A stretch of 64,000 bases of DNA. Origin: Tsukamurella sp040611135 (GTDB lineage: Bacteria > Actinomycetota > Actinomycetes > Mycobacteriales > Mycobacteriaceae). Position numbers and translations under genes: made by a program. Positions 28,946 to 37,792 of this stretch are shown in pieces. The stretch covers positions 1-64,000 of the forward strand of contig NZ_JBEXNL010000022.1 in assembly GCF_040611135.1 (NCBI RefSeq), in the 5' to 3' direction. Numbering within the stretch: position 1 is the first letter of the stretch; the number at the start of each line of letters is the position of its first letter. The notes beneath the pieces were generated by a model. That model saw nothing but the letters and a program-made list of their open reading frames with translations. It was not told the DNA's origin and made no database searches.

Positions 28946-30157
28946 CTACTCCCCGGCGACGGTCCGCTGCTCGCGCGCCGCCGGCGCGACGAACACCGCG
29001 ACCGCGACCGCGACGAGCACGAGGATCAGCGCGTAGAGCAGCGTCACGTACTGGCCCAGCGCGCCGATGATCGGCGGGCCGGCGAGGAAGGACAGGTAGC
29101 CGATCGTCGAGACCACCGACACCCGCGCCGCCGCCATCCGCGGATCGTCGGCCGCGGCGGACATGCCCACGGGGAAACCCAGCGAGGCGCCGAGGCCCCA
29201 CAGCGCGACGCCCACGTACGCGGCCCAGGTCGGGCCGAAGATCACCAGAGACAGCCCGACGAAGGCCAACGCGCCGCACGTGCGCAGCGTCCGCACCCGC
29301 CCGAACCTGTCCAGCACACCGGTGCCCGCGAGCCGGCCGATCGTCATGAAGGCCACGAAGACCGCGAAGGTCAGCGTGCCGACGGTCTTCGACGTGCCGT
29401 GGTCGTCGACCATGGCCAGCGCGAGCCAGTCGTTGGCGCTGCCCTCGGTCAACGCCATGCCGAGCACCATGAGGCCGATGAGCAGGGTGCGGGGCTCGCG
29501 CCACACGGCGATCCGTTCGCGCCGGGAGACGGGCGCGTGATCGTCGGCGTCGTGCGCCTGGAAGGGGACGTGCCGCAGCGCGAACCACCCGGCGACGAGC
29601 AGCACGCCGTTCACCACGACCAAGTGCGGCAGCAGCGGCATGTGCGCCGCCTGCGCCGCGGCGGCGGTGAGGGCGCCCGCGACGGTGCCCATCGAGAACG
29701 CCGCGTGGAAGGCGGGCATCACGGTGCGCCCCAGCGCCCGTTCGTTCTCCGCACCGGAGAGGTTCATGCACACGTCGGTGATGCCGTGCGAAAGTCCGAC
29801 GAACACCAGCGGCAGCAACGTGAGCGCGTAGTTGCCGGACTGCGCGCCCGCCGCAGCCGCGATCATCGTCACGCCGAGCGCCGGCAGCGTCACCGCGATC
29901 ACCCGCCGCGCCCCGAACCGGGCGGCCAGCGCGCCCGACCCGACCAGGCCCAGCACGGACCCGACGGCCAGCCCGAAGGTGAGCAGGCTCACCTGCAGCG
30001 TCGTGGCGCCGAGCTCGTCGCGCACCTGCGGCAGCCGGCCCAGGTAGCTCGCGAAGGTGAGGCCGCTGAGCGCGAAGATCACCGCGACGGCATTGCGCCA
30101 GGCGAGCACCGAGCCCTTTGCCGCGTCCGTCTTCTGCTCCTGGAAGTCCACGCTCAC
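28946..30157 (-). CDS. MFS transporter (YbjJ-like)
   Basis: A 403-residue major-facilitator protein with twelve predicted helices. The N-terminal part (FALSGLTFASYLGRLPQVRDELGA), the loop-2 motif GALAARFGARRV and GLSHGITDVCMNLSGAENERALGR resemble the YbjJ branch of poorly characterised transporters. The GTG start has GAAGGG upstream, overlapping the edge of a palindromic operator shared with the divergent LacI gene. Substrate unknown; a sugar or small metabolite that binds the LacI protein is the simplest idea. Confidence 0.82.
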   Translation of the reverse strand: MSVDFQEQKTDAAKGSVLAWRNAVAVIFALSGLTFASYLGRLPQVRDELGATTLQVSLLTFGLAVGSVLGLVGSGALAARFGARRVIAVTLPALGVTMIAAAAGAQSGNYALTLLPLVFVGLSHGITDVCMNLSGAENERALGRTVMPAFHAAFSMGTVAGALTAAAAQAAHMPLLPHLVVVNGVLLVAGWFALRHVPFQAHDADDHAPVSRRERIAVWREPRTLLIGLMVLGMALTEGSANDWLALAMVDDHGTSKTVGTLTFAVFVAFMTIGRLAGTGVLDRFGRVRTLRTCGALAFVGLSLVIFGPTWAAYVGVALWGLGASLGFPVGMSAAADDPRMAAARVSVVSTIGYLSFLAGPPIIGALGQYVTLLYALILVLVAVAVAVFVAPAAREQRTVAGE

Positions 30158-30168
30158 CGATCAGCCCT

Positions 30169-30182
30169 TCGAAACGTTTCGA
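30169..30182. promoter_or_regulatory. LacI-type operator
   Basis: TCGAAACGTTTCGA is a perfect 14-bp palindrome with the central CG typical of LacI/PurR-family sites. It lies between the divergent MFS (start 30157) and LacI (start 30208) genes, so one site can repress both, including by covering the MFS leader. Confidence 0.75.
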
Positions 30183-30207
30183 TTACTGCTTGCTAGACTA
30201 GGTCCCC

Positions 30208-31197
30208 ATGACACGCGGGTCAAACCGGATAACGCTGGTGCACGTCGCCGAGGCGGCGGGCGTCTCGCTGTCGACGGCCTCGCACGCCTTCGGCGTCGAC
30301 AAGCCGATCAGCGACGCCACGCGCGCCCGGGTCCTCGCCGCCGCGGCCCAGCTGGGCTACGAGGGCCCCGACCCGCGCGCCCGTTCCCTGCGCAGCGGCC
30401 GCACCGACATCATCGGCGTCCAGGTCGACGACGAGGCCGGGCGCGCCTTCCGCGATCCCGTCATCATCGGCATCCTCGACGGGGTGTCCGCGGCGCTCGC
30501 CTCGAGCCCCACCTCGGTCCTCCTGATCCCCGATTCGGTGCCTGAGGAGCGCCTGCGCACGCTCCCCGTCGACGGGATCGTGGCCGCGGGGTGCTCCCCC
30601 GCGCTCCCCCAGCTCCGGGCCGCGATGAGCAGGCGTTCGGTCCCCGTCGTCACCGCCGGCAACCAGGTCGACGAGATCGGCAGCGTCGGGGTCGAGAACC
30701 GCGCCGCCACGACCCGGCTCACCGATCACCTGAAGGAACTCGGCCACCGCGCGGCGGGCATCGTCCGGCTGCGCCACGGCGACGTGGAGCGCGCACGCAC
30801 CGACGCCGCCCGCACGGCGTTCCCGGACGCGCCCGTGGCGGTCACCGCCGACAGCACCATCGACGAGGGTTTCCGCGCCGGCGCCGAGCTGCTCGACCGC
30901 GGTCTCACCGCGATCATCGCGCAGTCGGATCTGTTGGCCGTGGGCGTGATCCGCGCGGCGGAGGTCCGGGGGCTCCGTGTTCCCGAGGACCTCTCCGTGG
31001 TGGGCTTCGACGGTGTCCGGGTGGACGGTTTCGCCCGCACCCTCACCACGATCCGGCAGCCCATCGTCGAGATGGGCCGTCTCGCGGCGCAGGCGGTACT
31101 CGCCGCCCACGACGGTGCGCCGCTGCCCACGCTCGCGATGGAGGTCGAGCTCGTCGTCGGCGACACGACCGGGCCCGCGCCTCAGGAGCGGAGCTGA
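30208..31197 (+). CDS. LacI family transcriptional regulator
   Basis: A 329-residue repressor. Residues about 10-60 form the LacI HTH and hinge (TLVHVAEAAGVSLSTASHAFGVDKPISDATRARVLAAAAQLGY), followed by the periplasmic-binding-fold domain ending in FARTLTTIRQPIVEMGRLAAQAVL. It is divergent from the MFS gene over a perfect operator and probably regulates itself and the transporter. Its stop overlaps the end of the convergent WS/DGAT-like gene by 16 bp. Confidence 0.9.
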   Translation: MTRGSNRITLVHVAEAAGVSLSTASHAFGVDKPISDATRARVLAAAAQLGYEGPDPRARSLRSGRTDIIGVQVDDEAGRAFRDPVIIGILDGVSAALASSPTSVLLIPDSVPEERLRTLPVDGIVAAGCSPALPQLRAAMSRRSVPVVTAGNQVDEIGSVGVENRAATTRLTDHLKELGHRAAGIVRLRHGDVERARTDAARTAFPDAPVAVTADSTIDEGFRAGAELLDRGLTAIIAQSDLLAVGVIRAAEVRGLRVPEDLSVVGFDGVRVDGFARTLTTIRQPIVEMGRLAAQAVLAAHDGAPLPTLAMEVELVVGDTTGPAPQERS

Positions 31198-32513
31198 GCG
31201 ACCTCGTCGAGCGCCGCCACGAGCAGCTCCGCGTAGTCGTCCGGGTCCGGTACCGCCGTACAGCTACTGGTCACCGACACGGTCACCGCGTCGCCCAGGC
31301 CGTGCACGCCGTGCGTGAGCCCCATCGCGGGCGAGAGCGCCGGAAATCCTGCGGTGAACACCGATCTCCCGCCCAGCAGCACCAGGTCCGACGGTCCGCG
31401 GTACACGCTCGACAGCACGGTCGCGCCCGCCATCGTCTCGGGCCGCACGGAGGGGTCGAAGGCCCGCACGCCCATGCTCGCCAGGACCGACGGTGCCGCC
31501 TCCTCCGCTGCGCCCACGGTGCGCCACAGCGGGCTCCCCGCCCGGACCCGCGCGCGGTCGAGCGCGCCGGCGATGAGCGCGGGGCGCTCCGCGGGCGGCA
31601 CCTCCGGATAGAGCGGCACCGAGACGTTCCCGAAGGCGTTGCGCTCCCCGTTCCGACGCTCCCGAGCGACCATGACCTCGGCGGCGAGGGCGTCGGGGAC
31701 CGCGGCACCGCGCCGACGCAGGTACCGCTCGACCGCCAGCGACACCGCGGCGAGCGCGTTCACCGTCACGGTGTGCTCCGACCGGAGGGAAGCACTGTCG
31801 CGCACGACCATCCGCACGTCCCGCGAGGTATCGGGCGGGACGTTGAGCACGGTCAGCGGGGAGCCCGGGACGGGCTCGGGCAGGTTCCCCGCGCGGGTGC
31901 GCCGGTCGATCTCCGCCCTGGCCGGCGAGCTGAGCAGGCCGAGCGCCACCGTCCGCGCCAGCGCGACCGGCAGCCCGACGATGCCCCGCGCGGCGCGCAC
32001 CGCGCCCGGCAACGGGTGGAAGACGGGGGCCTCCGGGCCCGGCGCACCGTCGAACAGGGTCCGCGCGATGGCGGACGCGCGGCGCCCGTCCGCGAGGGCG
32101 TGCGCCACCTGCAGCACCACGACGGTTGCCGTTCCCGTGCACCGCGGGGCGCCGGCGATGTGCGGGAGGACGTGCACGCGCCAGGGCGACACCGTCGCGT
32201 CCACCTGGCGCGCGAACAGCCGCGCGAGAGCGGCGGGCACCTCGGCCCAGGTCCGGGCGATGCCCTCGCGCACGTCCACGACGACGTTCGGCGCCCAGGC
32301 CGGGTGCTCGAGATCGCCTGGGGCGGGCGCGATCCGCAGCCTCAGGTCCGTGATCGACGGTGCGCGGGCGATGACCAGATCCGCCACCTCGGCCGCGGAG
32401 GGCCCGCGGGCGGCGCCGTGGTCGAAGCAGTAGAGCAGGAACTGGTCGCTCGGCACGACCTGGGAAGACCAATGAGTGCGGGCATCCCGCGGAGAGAGCA
32501 GCCCGCCGATCAC
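31182..32513 (-). CDS. WS/DGAT-like acyltransferase with altered active-site motif
   Basis: A 443-residue protein resembling wax-ester synthase/diacylglycerol acyltransferases, which use acyl-CoA to esterify diacylglycerol or alcohols. The usual HHxxxDG motif is AHALADG here (Ala137-His138-x3-Asp142-Gly143): the second His and the Asp-Gly remain, the first His is Ala. The C-terminal half has the family's NAFGNVSVPLYPE and TVLSSVYRGPSDLVLLGG, SPAMGLTHGVHGLGD. The second His is normally the catalytic one, so activity is possible. The GTG overlaps the ROK stop (GTGA), placing it last in glgP-ROK-acyltransferase. Confidence 0.75.
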   Translation of the reverse strand: MIGGLLSPRDARTHWSSQVVPSDQFLLYCFDHGAARGPSAAEVADLVIARAPSITDLRLRIAPAPGDLEHPAWAPNVVVDVREGIARTWAEVPAALARLFARQVDATVSPWRVHVLPHIAGAPRCTGTATVVVLQVAHALADGRRASAIARTLFDGAPGPEAPVFHPLPGAVRAARGIVGLPVALARTVALGLLSSPARAEIDRRTRAGNLPEPVPGSPLTVLNVPPDTSRDVRMVVRDSASLRSEHTVTVNALAAVSLAVERYLRRRGAAVPDALAAEVMVARERRNGERNAFGNVSVPLYPEVPPAERPALIAGALDRARVRAGSPLWRTVGAAEEAAPSVLASMGVRAFDPSVRPETMAGATVLSSVYRGPSDLVLLGGRSVFTAGFPALSPAMGLTHGVHGLGDAVTVSVTSSCTAVPDPDDYAELLVAALDEVAQLRS

Positions 32514-33415
32514 GGCAGCAGGTCCCGGCGGTACATCAGCGCGGCGGCGCCCACGAGCGGGGCGTCACCACCGAGACCGGCCGGCACCACTCGGGCGGCG
32601 GCCACGTAGGGCAGCGGGTGCGCGGCGACGGCGGCCTGCACGAGCGCCACGAAATCGTCGGCGACGCGGGTGAATCCGCCGCCGAGGACAACGACCGACA
32701 CCGGCACCAACGCGACGGCGCTGCCGATCCCCTGCCCGACGGCGGCGGCGCACCGTCGGACCGCGGCGACCGCGACCTCGTCGCCCGACCGGTACGCGGC
32801 ACCCAGTTCCTCGCCCGTCGAGCCACGGAATCCCTGCGCACGTGCCCAGTCCACGGTGTGCGGGCCGGAGGCGACGGATTCGAGCATCGTCGTCCGGCCC
32901 AGCGAGACGCTGCCCGTGTACCCGGACAGTTCGACCTGGCCGATGTGGCCGGCGTTGCCTCCCAGAGCCTTTCCGCCCACCACGAAACCGCCGCCGACCC
33001 CGGTCGACACGACCATCCCCAGGGCGTCGTCGTAGCCGCGGGCGGCTCCGAGCCAATGCTCGCCCAGCACTATCGCGACACCGTCGCGGCGGAACTCCAC
33101 GGGCAGGCCGCCGGCGACGTCGGCGACCAGGTCGCGGAGCGGAAAGCCGTGCAGGGCCTCGAGGTTGATCGGTGAAGCGGTCCCGGCGGCCTCGTCGACC
33201 GGACCCGCCGCGGCGAGCCCGACCCCGGTGACCGGCCCTTCCGCGGCGGCGAGCGCGTCACGCACGACACCCGCGATCGCCGCTTGCAGATCCGCGGTGG
33301 ACGCCCGCACGCCGGTCGGCGCGCGGTGCCGCGAGGCCTCGACGACGGTGCCGTCGGGCTCGACGAGCGCCGCCGCCACCTTCGTGCCGCCGAGGTCCAC
33401 CGCGAGCACCGTCAT
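32510..33415 (-). CDS. ROK family sugar kinase lacking the zinc-binding cysteines
   Basis: A 301-residue ROK kinase: ATP motif AVDLGGTKVAAALV at the start, VVSTGVGGGFVVGGKALGGNAGHIGQVEL in the middle, catalytic Asp probably Asp111 (RRDGVAIVLGEHWLGAA). Glucokinases of the family normally have CxCGxxGCxE after GHxxx; here the region reads SGYTGSVSLGRTTMLESVASG with no cysteine. The ATG overlaps the glgP stop (ATGA). It would phosphorylate glucose or another sugar released near glycogen metabolism; loss of the zinc site makes the substrate uncertain. Confidence 0.82.
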   Translation of the reverse strand: MTVLAVDLGGTKVAAALVEPDGTVVEASRHRAPTGVRASTADLQAAIAGVVRDALAAAEGPVTGVGLAAAGPVDEAAGTASPINLEALHGFPLRDLVADVAGGLPVEFRRDGVAIVLGEHWLGAARGYDDALGMVVSTGVGGGFVVGGKALGGNAGHIGQVELSGYTGSVSLGRTTMLESVASGPHTVDWARAQGFRGSTGEELGAAYRSGDEVAVAAVRRCAAAVGQGIGSAVALVPVSVVVLGGGFTRVADDFVALVQAAVAAHPLPYVAAARVVPAGLGGDAPLVGAAALMYRRDLLP

Positions 33416-35877
33416 CGCGCGTACCGCACCAGACCGAGCTCGGCGGGACCGGCGAGGAGGCGGTTCTGCGGCAGGACGCGCACCGCGTATCCGAACCTGC
33501 CCACCTGCGCGGGCAGCACGGCGCGGTACCGCTCGCCGTCGAAGTGGAGCCGGACGGGCTTGCCGCCCACGATGTCCCCGCCCTCGCTGACCCCGCCGAT
33601 CACCGCCTCGACGCGCACATCGCCGTCCTCCAGGGGGCCGAGGTCGATGTCGGCGGCGAGGTCGACCCCCTCGGGGACCACCGCCACCGTCGACGGGCCG
33701 ACGCGCACCGCGTCCCAGCCCGCCCGCACCCGCGCGATGTACTCGACCAGTTCACCGATCACCGGCCGCGTCGCCCGGGCGGACCGCGCCGCAGGCCGGT
33801 AGTAGTCGGTCGCGTACTCGCGGACCATGCGGTCCGCAGACACCTCGGGCGCCGTCGCCGACAGCGCGTGCCGCACCTTCGACAGCCACCGCGGCGGGGC
33901 GTCGTCGGCGTCGCGCCGGTCGTAGAAGGCCGGCACCACATCGTGTTCGAGCAGGTCGTAGAGGGCGTCGGCCTCGATGTCGTCGCGCCGCCCCGGGTCG
34001 ACGCCGACGGCCGACGGGATGGCCCAGCCGTTGTTGCCGTCGTACAGCTCGTCCCACCAGCCGTCCAGCACCGACAGATTGAGGCCGCCGTTCATCGCGC
34101 TCTTCATGCCCGAGGTGCCGCAGGCCTCCAGCGGCCGCAGCGGGTTGTTGAGCCACACGTCGCAGCCGTGGTACAGGTACCCGGCCATGCCGATGGAGTA
34201 GTTGGGCAGGAAGGCGATCCGGTGCCGCAGCGTGCGGTCGTCGGTGAAGTGGAGCAACTGCTGCAGGAGCCTCTTGCCCTCGTCGTCGTGGGGGTGGCTC
34301 TTGCCGGCGATCACGACCTGCACGGGCCGGTCGGGGTCCAGCAGGAGGGCGCGCAGCCGCTCGGGATCGCGAAGCATGAGGGTGAGCCGCTTGTAGGTGG
34401 ACACCCGGCGCGCGAAGCCGATGGTCAGCACCTCGGGGTCGAACATCCGGTCCGTCCAGCCGAGTTCGGCGTCGACGGCGCCCCGCTCGATCCAGGCGGC
34501 GCGGGTGCGGGAACGCACCTCGTCGACGAGGCGGTGCCGCAGGGTGGTCCGCAGGCGCCACAGGGCCTCGTCGGGCATCGAGAGCGGGTCGGTGGCGCGC
34601 TCGGTGACCAGGCGATCGGCCCAGGTGCCGCGGTGGACGCCGTTGGTCACCGAGCCGATCGGGATCTCGGTGGGCTCGAAGCCGGGCCACAGGTCGGCGA
34701 ACATCTCGCGGCTCACAGCCCCGTGCAGCTCCGACACCCCGTTGGCGCGCTGGGCGAGACGGAATCCCATGTGCGCCATGTTGAACACGCCGGGGTCCGC
34801 CTCCGCGCCGAGCGCGATGATCTCGTCGAGCGGAACGGTGGGCAACATCGTGCACATCTGCCCGCCGTCGCCGAAGTAGCGCCGCACGAGATCGACCGGG
34901 AAGCGATCGATGCCGGCGGGCACCGGGGTGTGGGTGGTGAAGACGGTGGCGGTGCGGGCGAGGGTCCTGGCCTCCGAGTAGGACAGGTCCTCCGTCGCCA
35001 TGAGCTCGCGGATCCGCTCCAGCCCCAGGAATCCGGCGTGCCCCTCGTTGGCGTGGAACACCTCGACGCCGGGGTGCCCGGTGAGGTCGCAGAACGCGCG
35101 GGCCGCGCGGACCCCACCGATGCCGAGCAGGATCTCCTGGCGCAGGCGGTGTTCCGCGTCGCCGCCGTACAACCGGTCCGTGATCCCGCGCAGGTCCGGA
35201 TCGTTGTTCTCGATGTCGGTGTCCAGCAGGAGCAACGGGATCCGGCCGACCTCGGCCCGCCACACCGCCGCGCTGAGCACGCGACCCTCGAGCGGCACGG
35301 AGACGACGAGTTGCTGCCCGCTCGAGAGGGTCACGGGGCGCAGCGGTAGTTGCTTCGGATCCAGCTCGGGGTACTGCTCGAGCTGCCAGCCGTCGGCCGA
35401 CAGCGACTGCTGGAAATAGCCGTGCCGGTACATCAGGCCCAGGGCGATCAGCGGGAGGCCCAGGTCCGAGGCGGCCTTGAGGTGGTCGCCCGCCAGGACG
35501 CCGAGGCCACCCGAGTAGTTGGGCAGTGTCTGGCTGACCCCGAACTCCATCGAGAAGTACGCGATCCCCTTCGCGCCGTCCTTGAGCTCGTCCGCCCAGG
35601 CCGGCCGCGTCAGGTAGTCGTTCAGGTCGGCGTGGAGCGCCCGCACGCGGGCGACGAACTCCTCGTCCGCCGCGAGTTCGGCCACCCGTGCCTGATCGGC
35701 GCCGCGGAGCGCCTCGAGCGGGTCATGGGTGGCCGCCCACACCTCGGGGGCGAGGGCGGAGAACAGGTCCTGCGTGGGTCCGTGCCACACCCAGCGCAGG
35801 TTGAGCGCGAGGTCGGCGAGCGGGGCGAGCGACTCCGGGTAGACGGGCTCGACGGTGAAGGTTCCTTCTGCGTGCAC
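33412..35877 (-). CDS. glgP: alpha-glucan (glycogen) phosphorylase
   Basis: An 821-residue GT35 enzyme of the actinobacterial/thermophile type, starting with a DUF3417-like N-terminus (NLRWVWHGPTQDLF). It releases glucose 1-phosphate from alpha-1,4-glucans using PLP bound to Lys592 in EACGTSGMKSAMNGGLNLS. Other motifs: AYFSMEFG, NYSGGLGVLAGDHLKAASDLG, FHANEGHAGF and VTNGVHRGTWAD. Start is GTG. It begins an overlapping run with a ROK kinase and a WS/DGAT-like enzyme, linking glycogen breakdown with sugar phosphorylation and perhaps lipid storage. Confidence 0.93.
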   Translation of the reverse strand: MHAEGTFTVEPVYPESLAPLADLALNLRWVWHGPTQDLFSALAPEVWAATHDPLEALRGADQARVAELAADEEFVARVRALHADLNDYLTRPAWADELKDGAKGIAYFSMEFGVSQTLPNYSGGLGVLAGDHLKAASDLGLPLIALGLMYRHGYFQQSLSADGWQLEQYPELDPKQLPLRPVTLSSGQQLVVSVPLEGRVLSAAVWRAEVGRIPLLLLDTDIENNDPDLRGITDRLYGGDAEHRLRQEILLGIGGVRAARAFCDLTGHPGVEVFHANEGHAGFLGLERIRELMATEDLSYSEARTLARTATVFTTHTPVPAGIDRFPVDLVRRYFGDGGQMCTMLPTVPLDEIIALGAEADPGVFNMAHMGFRLAQRANGVSELHGAVSREMFADLWPGFEPTEIPIGSVTNGVHRGTWADRLVTERATDPLSMPDEALWRLRTTLRHRLVDEVRSRTRAAWIERGAVDAELGWTDRMFDPEVLTIGFARRVSTYKRLTLMLRDPERLRALLLDPDRPVQVVIAGKSHPHDDEGKRLLQQLLHFTDDRTLRHRIAFLPNYSIGMAGYLYHGCDVWLNNPLRPLEACGTSGMKSAMNGGLNLSVLDGWWDELYDGNNGWAIPSAVGVDPGRRDDIEADALYDLLEHDVVPAFYDRRDADDAPPRWLSKVRHALSATAPEVSADRMVREYATDYYRPAARSARATRPVIGELVEYIARVRAGWDAVRVGPSTVAVVPEGVDLAADIDLGPLEDGDVRVEAVIGGVSEGGDIVGGKPVRLHFDGERYRAVLPAQVGRFGYAVRVLPQNRLLAGPAELGLVRYAR

Positions 35878-35935
35878 GACTACCGACCCTATTGGTTGCC
35901 CGCGCGCCCCGCGAGGTTACCGGCGGGTCACGTGC

Positions 35936-36691
35936 TCAGTGCCGCGGCTGTCCGGTGGGCGCGCCCCCGATCGCATCGTCCCAGCGCGCTCGGTAGCGTC
36001 CCCACCGCGCGTCGAACCGCTCGGCGCGCTCGCGGGCTCGTTCCAGCTTCTCCGACGAGTAGCGGTGCCGCGCCCAGGGCGAGGTCGGACGTGCGAGCCG
36101 GACGGCCGCGACGAAGGCGACCGGGCCGACGAACAGCGCGATCAGCGCCGTCGGGTACTTGCCCTTGAGGGCGGTCGTGGCGACGAAGCCGAAATGGATC
36201 ACCAACCAACAGACGATCACGCCGCGCAGCGCGGCGACCTCCGGCGGCAGGTCCTTGATGTTGAGCGGCGACACCCCCACAGCGGCCAGCCCGATCAGGG
36301 CGGCCGCGAGGGTGACGATGTTCACCGACAGCTGCCCCTCCTGCGACCAGTACACGTCCTGCAGCCGGAACAGCATGGCGAACTCATCGAGCACGAGCGC
36401 CGTGCCCACCCCGATCAGCACACCTGCGGCGTACGTCCACCCGGACAACGGCGGAGAGCCGATTCCCATGAACGCGCCGAGCATCAGGATCAGCATTCCC
36501 GGCGTCGAGTGGTGCAGGTGCACGCCACCGCCGCCGGAGATGTCGTGGAAGGGCCCCTTCCCGGCGCGGATCATCCGGGTGATGAACCGGACCACGACGA
36601 AGGCGACCACGAACGCGACGAAGCTCAGCAGGAGCGGCCCCTTGCAGCCGTCCACCACTTCCCGCGCCCACCATTGCGCCAGCCAGTGCAT
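35936..36691 (-). CDS. conserved membrane protein, unknown
   Basis: A 251-residue protein with about six membrane helices (including residues 18-38, 65-85, 90-108, 125-145, 155-175 and 180-200) and a basic, coiled C-terminal tail (SSEKLERARERAERFDARWGRYRARW). A His-rich GGGGVHLHHSTPGM lies in a loop near residue 55, followed by FRLQDVYWSQEGQLSVN. Similar proteins occur across actinobacteria without a known role. I start at MHWLAQWW rather than 20 codons upstream. It lies 58 bp ahead of glgP on the same strand. Confidence 0.75.
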   Translation of the reverse strand: MHWLAQWWAREVVDGCKGPLLLSFVAFVVAFVVVRFITRMIRAGKGPFHDISGGGGVHLHHSTPGMLILMLGAFMGIGSPPLSGWTYAAGVLIGVGTALVLDEFAMLFRLQDVYWSQEGQLSVNIVTLAAALIGLAAVGVSPLNIKDLPPEVAALRGVIVCWLVIHFGFVATTALKGKYPTALIALFVGPVAFVAAVRLARPTSPWARHRYSSEKLERARERAERFDARWGRYRARWDDAIGGAPTGQPRH

Positions 36692-36839
36692 GCCGCCGAT
36701 GCTAGGCGCGCGAAGCCCGCACGGCGGCGGAGCCGCGAGGACCGGGGACAACGTGGACGACTCTCAGAAGTCCCCGGCGTACTCCGGAGGCACTATCCGC
36801 GTGAGCCGCTCTCGCGTCGCGTCGTCGCGCGGCAGGGAC

Positions 36840-37288
36840 GTGAGCATGCGCAGCGACGTGCCGATGGGGGCATTGCTCAACGCCGTGGGGCTGGTGGCGC
36901 TCGCGGCGAGCGGACTCGCGGCCCCGCAGGTCTGGGCGTGGGCGGCGCAGCGCGCCCCGATCCTCGTGGGCGCCGCGCAGGCGATGCAGTTCGGGCCGCT
37001 GGTCGGGCGATCATGGGGGCGGTGGCCGACCGGATCGCCGGGCTCACCGGCGGGCTGGTGTCGACGGCGCAGCAGGCGGCGTTCGCGCTCGGCGTCGCGA
37101 CGCTCGGGACGGGCTGCGCGGCACTGGCGGGCGGCATACCCGCGCAGCACGCCTTCGCGCTGATCCTGGTCGTGCGCGCGGGACTCGCCGTCGCGTTCGC
37201 CGGGTGTGCGCGGAGCCTGCACCGCGCACCGTCGAACGGCGGCACGGACGCCCCGGCTCCGCCGGCGACGGTCAGAAGTCGCCGTTGA
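36840..37288 (+). pseudogene. MFS (DHA2-type) transporter remnant with a frameshift
   Basis: Two overlapping frames join into the last four helices of a DHA2-type drug transporter. The first runs through MGALLNAVGLVALAASGLAA and AAQAMQFGPLVGR; near 37003-37012 the reading must shift to the next frame for IMGAVADRIAGLTGGL, VSTAQQAAFALGVATLG and a final helix ending at 37288. The GLVSTAQQAAFALGVA part matches the helix-13 motif of these pumps. There is no N-terminal two-thirds. It converges on marR. A sequencing error could mimic the shift, but the missing front part would remain. Confidence 0.6.
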
Positions 37289-37772
37289 AGCGGCGCAGCG
37301 AGCGGATCGCGCCCACCAGCGCAGCGGACTCGTCGTCGGGCATACCGATGTCGGCGAAGACGTCATTGAGCACCACCGTCGCCTTCTCCACCAGCTCCCG
37401 GCCCTCCGTCGTGATCGCGACCAGGGTCGTGCGTCCATCGGTCGGATGCGGCTTGCGCTCGACCAGCCCGGCCTCGCCGAGCCGATCGATCGCGTGCGTC
37501 ACCGAGGAGACGTGCACCTGCAGCCGGGTGCTCGCCTTCGAGATCGGCAGCTCGCCGCGCTTGGTGAAGGCGAGCAGCCGCAGCAGCTCGAACCGGGAGA
37601 AGGACAGCCGGAAGGGCTTGAGCGCCGCCTCGATCCGCGCGAGCAGGATCTGGTGCGCGCGCATCACCGAGGTCACCGCCTCCATGCCGGAGGCGATGTC
37701 GCCGCCCCACCCGGCGTCCTCCCAATTGCGGCGGGCCCGCGCGATCGGGTCCCGGACGTCCGGTTCTGTCAT
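37272..37772 (-). CDS. MarR family regulator of the mmsAB-type operon
   Basis: A 166-residue winged-helix regulator. The core includes SFSRFELLRLLAFTKRGELPISKASTRLQVHVSSVTHAIDRLGEAGLVERKPHPTDGRTTLVAITTEGR (about residues 55-125), with wing Asp-Gly-Arg. The ATG has GGAGG seven to eight bases upstream. It is the last gene after mmsA-acyl-CoA dehydrogenase-mmsB. A MarR-like 18-bp palindrome lies at the divergent promoter of mmsA, so this protein probably represses its own operon until a CoA ester or acid binds. Confidence 0.88.
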   Translation of the reverse strand: MTEPDVRDPIARARRNWEDAGWGGDIASGMEAVTSVMRAHQILLARIEAALKPFRLSFSRFELLRLLAFTKRGELPISKASTRLQVHVSSVTHAIDRLGEAGLVERKPHPTDGRTTLVAITTEGRELVEKATVVLNDVFADIGMPDDESAALVGAIRSLRRFNGDF

Positions 37773-37792
37773 CGCGCCGCCCTCCGTGTCGC

